Shown: positions 39,601 through 51,600 of the stretch, piece after piece | Layout of the letters: each line of letters starts with the position of its first letter | Position numbering within the stretch: position 1 is the first letter of the stretch | Assembly (NCBI RefSeq): GCF_001039355.2 | Contig: NW_019773589.1 | Span: forward strand, 1-64,000 | Length of the DNA: 64,000 nucleotides | Source of the DNA: Lingula anatina | Taxonomy: Eukaryota; Brachiopoda; Lingulata; Lingulida; Lingulidae | Direction: 5' to 3' | Program-made: the position numbers and the translations under genes | The notes under the pieces: model-generated | The model's database searches: none | What the model was told of the DNA's origin: nothing | The model's input: the letters and a program-made list of their open reading frames with translations, nothing else

Positions 39601-42600
39601 TGAGAAGCTGATAAGGTGGTAAGGTTTTCAACTTTATCTAACAACCAAGCAAGTTTAGGAATATCGCCACCTTCTTCGATGAGTTTCAAGGTGGCATTTG
39701 TGCTCTGGGTCATGAATTTTTGCCTATCCTTGAGGTAACCCTGATGGAATTGGAGATCCTTTACCTGTACCTCCTTGGCCATTTCTAATACAAACTGTTG
39801 AAAAAAACTGTTCAGCTTTTCAAACCGTGCTTGCGCTAGTTTCAGTAAACGTTTGGCATCTTTCACAGCAGATTTAATGTCAGCAGATGGTACAAAGCAG
39901 TTCAGAAACATACAGGGGTCGTTTGAGCTGTACTGTTTTATGCTATTCGTCAGTATTTTTGATTCGTATGGACTCATTGTTTTATCCACCAATGCCTTTG
40001 TTCGTTTGCATAACTGATCCCGCATCAAATGTATTTTCTGACGATCCATAACTCCAAGTTGCCTGGGGGATTCGAACAGCATTTTCCACAATTCAGTGCT
40101 CTCAAACGTCTGCTTGTACGCCTTCGACAGCTGTGCTGGGTCGTCAAACGTTGGAGTTTGAACATGATCCAAGATCTGACTGCAAGCAGTAGTTATCAGA
40201 CTGCAAGAAAATAGTTTCCCAGACATTGTTAACACAGTTATAGTAGTTCTCACCCCAATACCCTTCTCAAAAAGATAGGCTTGATAGATCTCACGTGCGT
40301 TAAATGGCAGTTTATTTTTTGGGGTTCTTCAAAATTGAAGTCGTAATAAATCAAGTTATCTTTAAATTCAAAACCATTGTGTTTGTCTATACCCTGGTTA
40401 TATATTCACAGGTTACCTTGGGGATGTAAGAAATATTTATCTGTGATAATTATATGTCAAACAAGGATGGATAAAAGCCTTGGTGAATGTTTCTATTTAA
40501 TTAAGCACTCATATCCGTTTCACACTTGAAAACATAGTTTATACTTAGTCTATAAATTCAACACTGTCATTAATATAAGTCATAACAAGGCAGCAAAACT
40601 ATTTTAAAATTAAATAATTTAAAACCAATTGCATGAATGCCATGACGATATCATCAGAAGATATAAAGTACAGTATAGGTGAAAAAAAAATACACTGATC
40701 AGATATTTTGATATTGAAGATAAGATGAAATTAATACATTCATGTTAAATTGTGCTTTAAGAAACATTGTAGGTAAAAAAAAAATTTGCACCTAAAAACA
40801 ATGTTGTCAAAATTTTAAAATTATGCAAACTTACCCGAGTATTTCTGGTCCAAAGGAGGACCCTCCCTTTACACTCTGTATCAGGACTTTAATCAAATTC
40901 TTTGGAGCATCCGTGTACCTACATTGCATATTGATGCACTGGAGGAGGTCTTGTTCGAAAACCTTCAATATATCAGCTGGAACTTCAGCAAATGTTTTCA
41001 AATCTTTTAAAACTTCAGAAAGATTTATAGATCTCAAACTCCCAAATACATTGGCGCTGAGTTTCTCTCTTACATTTGGCATCTTTGAGACCGCGGCCCA
41101 AAGGCAAACATCATGTAGTGAAGTGTATACATGAGCCAAGTTGTTTGTAGTCAGTTGGCCATGTGATATAAAGCCGATGTCTCTTTCAAACCATTGCAAT
41201 GCAATCTCCGCAACATCTTTCTGGGGAAGATTCCCAAATTTAGGATCCTTTAACAGGCTGCCACACATACCGTGGAAAGTTTTATTATTCCTGTTCAGAA
41301 GGCTTCGGAGCAGCTTTACCTGCTGTAGTTCATGGACAAAAACCAGTTTTCCACATAGGAAGTTTTGCAATTTTGTAGCATTGATGTTTGATTTATGGGG
41401 GTTATCAAAAGATATGCATTTGATTAAATGGTTTTCCCATCGCACTCTGAAATCTTTGTTGTCCCTCAAATATTTGCTTGTTATTTCACAGAGCCCAGTG
41501 AAACATTCTATATCTTCAAGGGTTGCACGTTGAAGAGCATCAACAGCCAGGTGAGATAATTTCATTCTAGCAGCATCTTTGACTCTCTCTGAAACCTGTT
41601 GGTGTTTCTCTTCTAGATGTTCAATGTCTCTCAGTGCTGCAGATATGTCTTCAATACCACTAGTTGTCTCGACCAGATCAATCCACAACTTTTGATTCTT
41701 GTCCTTATCAGCAAGAAACATTTCCAGAACACGAAGACGTTTATCTTTTGCCTCTTTTGCATATGAATACGACTTCAAGTATCGCAAAAAATCTGATACA
41801 TTCACATTTGGGTACAGTTGCTCTACCACATCAAAGAGACTCTCTTGAGGGCCAATGGATCGTAATGCAACTTGAGGTACTACATTACTAATGAGATCCA
41901 TATATTCTACTGGGAATTCTTTGGATTGAAATTTGCAATAGTTCTGAAAAAGAGCAGAACATGTTTCCCTCTTTAAATGTCCTACAACAGGGTCTTTTTG
42001 TGAGCAATTTTTCTTTGATGACACGAATCCAATAATCAGCAGTGTAATTGTTGTGAAAAACGGATCTAGTTCAGTTGATAATTGTCTTGATTCAACGGAT
42101 TTATCTAGCATTTGTGCCAATTGTAAAACTTCCATTTCCAATGTTATGTTTTCCAAATGACCATGGTATTTTAAGTGGTTCCATGTGGTTTCCACTGAGC
42201 GTGGCGACAGGCGAAAGGCAGAAGTGACAAAGGCACATTTTCCATCTACAACAAATTTCAGATGATCCATATCACGTAGTGGGATAATGTCGTGAGTTTT
42301 GAATATATCTTCATTCACTGGTCGGACCAACGGTCTATAGCCAAACTCTGTCACTTTGGCAGATTTTGAAAAGATCTTGAAATATGTAGAAGACACCTTT
42401 ACAGAATATTGATATGACATGTTTCTTGATTGACAAGTTGTTTTCAGAATATCCACAGATTCAATGGTTCGCCAAATATTCTGATCTTCACTGCACTTGA
42501 TCAATGGCAATTTTTTGGAATATCCTGGCACTCCAGTGAATATAACATAAACTTCCACGGGTTGTAATTCTCCAACATATACAGCAAACGAAAACTGTAC

Positions 42601-45600
42601 AACCTAAAATTAATATAATGGAATGAGACAGTAATGCTCATTTAAGAATGCTTTAACATAGTTTTTGTCCATTTGTTTACACATGTACATGAATCTGACG
42701 AGGAGGTGCACGCACTTTGCATTTAACAGTATTGAAAGAGATAAACAATTAAGTGGTTTTAAAAAATATACAAACACTAATTGGGTTAAAGCTACCACAC
42801 ATATTGCTTCATTTAAACTTATACATTAGCACGTTTCAATTAACATGGAAAAATGCTTACAATGCTTACAATGAACTGCTTCATGTACATTGTATATATG
42901 AATTTCAAAGCAACAATGCTGCTTTTGCTCTCAGTTTGCAATCTGACATAAGTATCCAATATAAACAGATTATTTTACATTTACAGAGACACAGAGCCAA
43001 CTTAAAGTACATAATGCTTTAGTTAGGGGTTGTCGAATATGATTCATCTGTACTAATAATCACTTACTCTTTCAGAAGAGCCCATGGTTTTTTTCTGTAT
43101 TTGTACTTCACTTCCCGCGTTTCTTGTATTGCTGGAATGGGGGACCATACGATCATCAGTCGATTTCTCTGCAATAGAGTTCTGCAATAGAGAATAAAAT
43201 TTCATTGCATATGTCAGTAAGTCAGGTGATCAGTCCATCCAGGCCATTTCATGGTGAAAGGACCCTGGGTGTGACCACAACTTCGGTTAGTTGCTTTAAG
43301 TAAGTTCCAGAATTTATCTTAATCTTTAACTATTGCTAATGCTATTCCAACCAAATGGCTAAAATATTCACACGATACATACTTAGGAACAATGGAAAAC
43401 GATCACTGTCTCACACAAATTTACAAAGCTTAATTGACGACCAACGCTTGGCCACCCCATAAACAGAAAAAAAGAAGCTGTATCTCAAAAACTGTTTGCT
43501 TTATTACATTTATTTTGGAACAATTATCCATTGAAAAGAAACAGAAAACTTTTATTACGTCAGTGCATCATTCTTCCTCTTAATACATACGTATACACAA
43601 ACCGTTGCTATTGCTTTTTACAATTGCAGCTAAGCATTATGTTGCTGTTATGTAAACCATAAATTAAAATTATTCAACGCAAGCCGAAAAACTTTCATTC
43701 CGTTAGCCTACGGCCAACCGGGACGTATAGGCCTTTATTACACTGATGTGAAAAGATGTATCTCTCTGACTGCTAGCGGTCAGGACCCTTTTATAAATGT
43801 CAGGTAGATCGACCCCGTCTCTTATGGGTGGTTGGTGACGGCTGATGTTGATAGCCTCTCGTATGTTGCGTGGGATGTCAGATGACTTAGATTCAAGCTA
43901 AGCTAACAGTATGAACGTTTTTCGGTTTGTGTTTGATAAATATGAACCAACTACCAAGCTAATGGACATTATGCTCAGGTCCTAAACCGTACTACTAGTA
44001 CTCATTTATACATTCATTTTGATTTCATCGTAAAGAATATCTATGAAATGCATTTGATATCAAGTAATAAAGATGAGATATTGAATATAAAGTTGAATTA
44101 AAGCATACCTTGCTTGCATCATTGGTCTCCATAATATTTGACGCACACTGCTCAGCTGTCCCCGGATTCCTTAAAGAAACATATGTTATTTTTCCATTAT
44201 TCCCAACATCATTACTTTTTTTTCCAACACTTAAGTGATGCAAGGTGCTCATACATGGCGAAAATTTTAAAAAACATGTCGGTTACGGCTGACACATTAC
44301 AGGCACCCTACAAGTATGACCTGGACACTGCAAAAGGTACATTAACAGTGAAAATAAAAAGAATGCTTAAATGTCTAAATTCACTTTTGAATTAGCCAAA
44401 AAGGGCTCCCTTTCCAACCCCAATTATTTTAAATATAGAAGGAGATAGGTCCCAAAAACTGAAACTAGACATGTAAGATGACACATATATATTAGACAAT
44501 ACACAAACCAATCTGAAGATATAGACTAACTAACATCCCGTAATAGTAAATACCAAAAATGTTTGGACTCTCTCTTTAAAAGTAAGAATACAAGAAAGAA
44601 GAAACGCTTTAGTGCATTTAAATATTTCATCCACTAGTGCGGCAGAAAAGCAGAGGATAGCGGCCATTTTTATCCATAGGATAGCGCTATCCAGCCTTGA
44701 TGAAACCGGGCCCAGGTCTGAAGAGAGACTGTGCCTCGTGGCATATGCTAAGGAACAGCTTAGCAAGTTGTGGGAATGTTGTGTGCTGGATGCAAACAAA
44801 AAGACAGTGCTGTTCACCTTGGAATGGCTCAAGGGACAGTCCGTAAGATCACCTTACAGTTTCGTACAAGTCATCTTGTTTCAACCAGGCAGCAGCATAG
44901 GTCATCCTCGTAAGGGATAACCATAAACTTTACAAGATGTGCTGTGAAAAGAGAGCCATGTTAGCATCTTCTCTGAGGCACAGTGACAAAAAAAGAAAAA
45001 AGGTTTTCAGTGGATCAGTCAGTAGCAGACTCCTGATTTGTGTGCTGTGCCGAGGTGAACTCATAGGAAAACTTTTTTAACCCAAAAGTAAAAGAACTGC
45101 CCGGACCGTAGCAGACATGCTGAAAACTTTTCAGAGTGGAAGGACATTTGGATCAGCAGTAATGAAAAAACTACCGGACCGAATGGATTTTTGTCGGACC
45201 GAAAATTACCCTATTCGTTTGAGACAGATACTGCCAGTTGTCGGAGACATCTAATAATTCACAGGCAATTTCGGTAACTTCACGTAATAACTTTTTACTG
45301 TAGTCTGTAACTCCTTATAATACGTGTTGTAGGCCTAAAGTCTAAAGAGGCAGAGTAAGCCTTGTTTACTATTCTGATTAAGAATCCATTGATTAGGAAG
45401 TTCATGAAGCCATTGTCTTGGTTGGATACTAAAGGATGTAATATTCAGAATGTACCTGAGCAAGCGACGAGTGAACATTAAATGATTGAAACTGGTTATT
45501 GTTGTCAGCGTTGGATTTCCTTATAGCGATCTACACTTAACTATTTTGACCACGACCTTGGAAGGTATTATTTACGCGTTATCCGAACTAAAAGTTTTCA

Positions 45601-48600
45601 ACGGTTTCCGTATTTCGAGCCCATTTCTAAATTACATTCATATCTAAAATTTGCGCGGTTCCGGACACAGTATGATTAGGTAGCTTACTTTGTTTGTGAA
45701 TGTGATAGGTTTGAAATGGAAGGGAAAAAACGCTTTGGGTTTTATATAATTTTATTAGGGAAGTATGTTAAATGATGACTCTAAATTCAAAATGGTTGCT
45801 AATAAAACTCTTGTCGGTCCTTTGGACCGACCACGTCAAATTTTTTACCAGTCCAGACAAATATTCCCAGTCATGACAAATCGGACCGACAGTTTCAGCA
45901 TGTCTACCGCCGTAGTGCAGAGGAGAGAGGTTCAGCTGCCTACACGGGATAAGCTGAGGCACGCGATCTTGTCGTGGGGTGGGTTAATCTGAGCTAACAA
46001 GCTCCAGAAACTGGTTAAGTTGGTACCTCATAGAATAGATAACATCATCTGGGTTTGTAGCAGTTACCCGAGATACTATGTGCTTAAATTCATAATGGTA
46101 TATTATAGGTCCCAGCCATATGCCCCAACGCAACAGACATCTGCCGCGCCTAGAGTCCAAATCAACACCAGCTGGACGTCCCATTTATCCTCAACAGCGA
46201 AATCCGATAAGAAAATGGCCAATGTGTCATCTAAGACCCAATTCTTTTGCTCGCAATTTTAACTGTAATTGTTGTGGTAAAATAGGACACATAGCAAAAG
46301 TCTGTCATGCTGCACGTGTAAACAAACGACTAAGAAAAAGGTTTTATAACAAGATTGAAGATAGAAAAGTACAAATTTCTATTATTTCCGATTACCAAGC
46401 TAATTATTTAACATCAATTCAAATCGACAAACATGTCAATACTTTGGTTGACACAGGTGCCGTCATATCTTTTATCAAAGTTAGGAAAAAATATCGAAAT
46501 TCTTACGAAAAACCGTCATTAAAAGAAGTTTCAGTTGTTGATGGATCTGTGATTATGTACATATGAACCGAGCATCGGTGGAGTGTGGATTCCAAATAAC
46601 ACATATAAACTACTAGTTTCTTAAACTACTCGAATAAATTTGACATGCGAAGGGATAAACTGAATAGATCACTCGATCAGCCGTAAAAGAGCTGAAAACT
46701 GCCCCTTTCTTTAAATTTTTGGTCAAAAATTTAACCTACTTTCGTGACCTACTTTTCTGCTTCATTGACATACAGCATAAAATGCTAGCAGGAAATTTCG
46801 TTCAAACATCATTTTCCGGTAAAATTAAATAATGCTTTTTGGTAATTCTCTTAGTTATACTACTTGAAACTATATGCTGGCATTTGGTTGGCTTTTGTGG
46901 CAAAAAGTTGACTTGAAATGTATCTTTAAAGTTCTGGGAAAAGTAGAGTTACCTCTTTGTTTTGGAGATGTAATCATAAAACAAAGTCCACGTATTGAGT
47001 CATTTGCCAAGAGGTTTGATATTAGGCACAGATTTCCTAAGAAAGCACAATGTAAAAATTGATTTATCGTCTGATAGCATGATTATAGTTTGCTCTTACC
47101 CTTGTATAACCCACCTGTATTAGGTTTAGTACGTAACTTTAAATCAGAATTTAATCCACCTAGATGTGAGTGTTTAATTCCAGTGAAAATATCACATTCC
47201 TCATCTGTCTCAGGAGCTTTACTAGAACCAGTATGAAATCTTGAGTCCAAGAAAAAACTTATCAGAGCAAAATGGTTGGTTTCTATTGATAAAAACAAAT
47301 CTGCTTACAGAATAATGAACCCCAGCGATGAAGGCATTTTCATTCCCAAAAGAACAATTTTAGCTGTAGCGAGTTCAGTGAGTCTGGCAAGCGTCAGTGC
47401 TTTAAATGAAATGTCAGAGGGAAACACAGCACAAAAAGGTAATAGGTTATTTGACAATGAAATATAGATAAAAGGCCAATTTCAAGGTAATATATATTCG
47501 AAATATCTACAAATAATTTACAATCAGACATTTGGGAGGTATTTAGCATTTAATTTTAAAAATATGCTGAAAAAAATAAAATAAAACAGAATAACATTCA
47601 AAAATGGTCCAATGAAGGTGATTTTCGTACTTGCATTTTATGAATACTCTTATAAGCTCTGTAAATTTGAAGACAAATGATCAAATGGTTTTCCACTTAG
47701 CGTGTTTTCTCTGAAAAAGCACGTTGGCGCGGGCCATGGCTTTATTGTATAGACACGATGTTAAAATTTTTAGATAAATGTAGATATTGAAAATATTTAA
47801 GATAAAAAAATGTCATTTCACTTCCCTAATTGATATTGGAGCCAATCAAAAGAAATGAAGTGGTGATCCAAGTTGGTTACTTCTATCAATTTTATTGATT
47901 ACCTCACATCATTTATGAATTTATTCGTTTGGCATTGTTTGGCAAACACAATGAAATATACTATGCTATTAATATATTAATAAAGAGGTGTATGTTAATT
48001 ACACACAATCCAAAGCAGGGCTGAAAATTTTTTTGTTTAACTTTAAATTTGTGGAAACAATATTATTGTTATATTTAATAATCTTATAACAGCTGCAATG
48101 TGATAATTTGTGGAAAAAACACGACATTAATTACGTCTGAAAAGTCAGTGTCTGTAAAGGCCGGGTCACACTGCGCTTGCGACCTTTTTGCAACCACAAA
48201 ATCTGGCGGTCGCTTGCGATCACTTTGCAAGCTAATTAAGAAGCTGTGGCCAATTTTGATCGGCAAGCAGTCGCAAACCGGTTGAAACAAGGTTGCAGTA
48301 TGGTATCTGCAACCTCTTATAGACCATCTTCAAGTTATAGGTTACCAGTCGCACACTGTTTGCCGAGCGATACACAACCTGTCTGCAACAACTCGGTGAC
48401 CGAAAACCGGTTGCAGGACTGTATCAATCGCTTGTCAACTGGTAGCAGCAAGGTCGCACAGAACATATATGTTGCCAACTTGTGACAGTAGCTGCTTTCC
48501 CATAAATTCCCCTCTCAAAAGACAAAAAATGTTGTAGTTAAACGACTCCTTTATAAAAAGACGGGACTGCTATAATCATTGACTTTGTTTACCTAAGAAG

Positions 48601-51600
48601 TAAAACGAGTAAAAAAAACTCGAAAATACTGGATAAACCCGTAGATTGCAAGACGCCCCTTGTAAGGCGATTACAAACATTTGATGAAAGAACTTCGACT
48701 TGAAAATCAGGAAGTTTTTATTTCCTTCCTAAAAATAGAATTAACAATGTTTTGTGAACTTTTGAAAAGACTACACCCTCACCTAACAAAACCAGTACTG
48801 CAATAAAAACATAAACTTGCAAATGTTTTAATCCTTATTAATCTCATAATACCCTTTAATATTTTCTTGTTCAAATACTTGGTCTCTTTGAGGTCGCAAG
48901 GCCTGTGCAGTTACTGTCACACTGAACAAAAAACCTCTTTGCGACTTGCAACTGTCACCGGTTGCAAAAAGGTCGGCGACCGGTTGCAACAACTCGCAAA
49001 GTGGTTTCCAAATGAACGCTGGGTTAATATCCGGTTGCGCCGGTTTTCGGTGCAGCACCGATAACCTCCTGGCGACCGAAAAACCTACTTGTGGTATCCA
49101 ACCGGTTGCTAACAGGTCGCCGACTGCTTTGCAACTGATTTGCAACCGAATGTGTGGTTTTTCCTTTTTTAACCCTAGGCGTTTGCCACTTACAATACAA
49201 CGTAATTAAATCGTGACAAGTCATGCGCATCGGGTACTTATTACACTCTCATCCTTGTAGTGAGGATACCAAGCACTGGGAAGATGTTAAATTGTTTGTG
49301 TTGAAACTATTTTTATTTAAGTCTATTGGACACATTTTACGATTTTTTCAATTATTTGTGGATAATTTTGATGTTGAAATTATGATATTAAATAGTACTT
49401 AGACCTTGCCGATTAAATTGCTTTTATTTTCCGTTTTCGCATTCGTGTATTTGTTTCATTGTTTACTCTGATAAAATGGCTTTGCAAATTTTAAATAACA
49501 TACAGCGATATATAATTGAGGTTTTCGGCATTTTACCTATGATTTTCGCAAAATAATAAAATAAATAAACGTAGCGTCAAAAAATCATAAATTGCTTTTA
49601 TCATCACATTTTTTTTTCTTAAGTGTGAAATACCTGGTATATGAAAGCCTTGGCAACTGGTATAAAATATTGCCAACAAATGCAATTTATGTTTTCTTTT
49701 TCTAAAATATTATAATTTGTGACCTTGATATTTAGAAGGCTTACATAACAAATTATGAAAAAGAATTTGCCCAAATAGACCACCATCCTACGCCTATTTT
49801 ATTGCAGTCGCTTGCAACCTTCCTGCGACATATTTTTAAACGCCTGCGATCGGTAAAGAACCTGTTAGCGACCAAGATACTAAAGACCGTCAATCGACCA
49901 TGCAGTTACAACTGCAACCTTCTGGCGACCTGCTGCCGACTACTTGCGACTGGTAAAAAACTTGTAAGCGACCAGTCGACTAAATACAGTCAATCGACCG
50001 TGCAGTTGCAAATGGTATGCTACTGGTTATAGCAACCTACTGACAACCAAGAAGAGACCGATAGGCAACCTTTAGGATACCGATAATTTTCATCTTTGGT
50101 CGCACTGGTTGTCGGTGCACAAAAAATGGCCTTCGTGTGTCACCGATCGCAGGCGACCTGTTAGCAACCTTATGCGACCACTTTAAAACCTATGGCAACC
50201 TCCTTGCGACTGAGGTTGCAAAGAGGTTGCCAAAAGGTTGCAAGCGCAGTGTGACCCAGGCTTAACAGCATAGCAATCGAACCTTCAGCATTTACAAAAT
50301 TAACACAGGTTAACAGATTTGGACATATCAGGTAGGTCAAAGCAACAACAGAGAGCTTTCGCACCTGTACGTTTAGGCGGACGACTACGTTTAGGTCATC
50401 GTATTTTGCTGTCTAGTGACGTGTACGCATACGGTTAGAGAGAACATTATCCGCAGCTAGATTGCTATCCGTCAATGAAAAACGGTTTGACAAATCAGCA
50501 TAATTTTAAGAAATCAAGCCTTTCAAAATTGATCGTTTCTCTGCTAAAATCATATTTGATATTTCATTTTTGCAATATATGTGAAACATTTTGTCTCTGT
50601 TATTTGTGTCTATTTTTTTTTTTTTTTTTTTTTTTTTACTATTGAAATATAGGTTTTACCCGTAAAAAAGCATTTTCCACTGACCACAAGGCAGTCAGAA
50701 CTGGCCTTCAGCACGCGTGACTGATTGTATTGTAAGACTGTTAGGTCATCATTTTGTGAGCAGTTGTTACGATTACACATGCCTTTATAAGTGGTCTGTA
50801 GACTAGCCGTCTGTACTTGACGCATAACACGCAGGATATCCGCAAGGTAAGTGCCGTTTAGTGAGATACTACTAGTAGCTCGATTTTCTCCTTTAGTTGA
50901 CAGGACATGTCTCCTTGACTTTCAATGCAAATTTTATGAAGCCTTGTTTCGAAAGTCACATGGCGTCCTGTTTTGTGTATTTGAATAAATGAATAATAAA
51001 TAAAAGTAAGGACAGCAAATCTTTCTGTACATGAAATTATCTCTAATAGCAAACATTGATTAATATTTATTATATCAGTAACAAAAACTGACGCAGCATT
51101 AATTGGTGACACGCTTTTTTTTTCAGCTAAAAATTGCGACAACATGCCGCCACTTAAGAAGCGCCACTTAAGATTCATCAGCAGATTACGTCAGTTACCT
51201 GAAAGACAAGTTGGCCTTCGAGAAAGAACGCTTTGAATTAGAAAAGAAAGAGCGAGAAGCTCAAATTGAGAAAGACAAACAAATGGAGATGGTTATGTCT
51301 TTGGTTAAAAAGAAAAACCGAATTGACATACTATGCTCTTGCTCCCTACAAGATACACATGGGCTGAATCTTTGTTAAAACAGTAGTAGGAGGATCTACC
51401 GACTCGTCTGTGCCATACACACAGGTATGGCAGTTGACCAGACCACCTACCAAGTAGTTCTTTGCTACAGGAGACAACAGAACTTTCAAATTCTTTCGAA
51501 AGTCCAGGAAGGCAAAGTTTCGCAATAAGTTTCCGAAATCCCACTCGACGCATTCCCGCACAGAGGACATTCTCCTGTTGAAATCTTCTTCTTCGGCACT

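Noticed and set aside
40201-40253. ATG at 40251-40253 as start of the RNF213-like protein
   Set aside because: A consensus acceptor (TTTTCTTGCAG) lies downstream at 40201-40202 and joins in phase to the 1.77-kb exon at 40835-42603, so this ATG is intronic.
44612-44920. About 100-codon plus-strand open frame in RNF213-like intron 2
   Set aside because: Possibly a gag remnant, but no recognisable motif; not enough to call a gene.
48158-50262. CRISPR-like array
   Set aside because: Motifs are short, irregularly spaced and in both orientations, in a eukaryotic intron; the TIRs mark a transposon.
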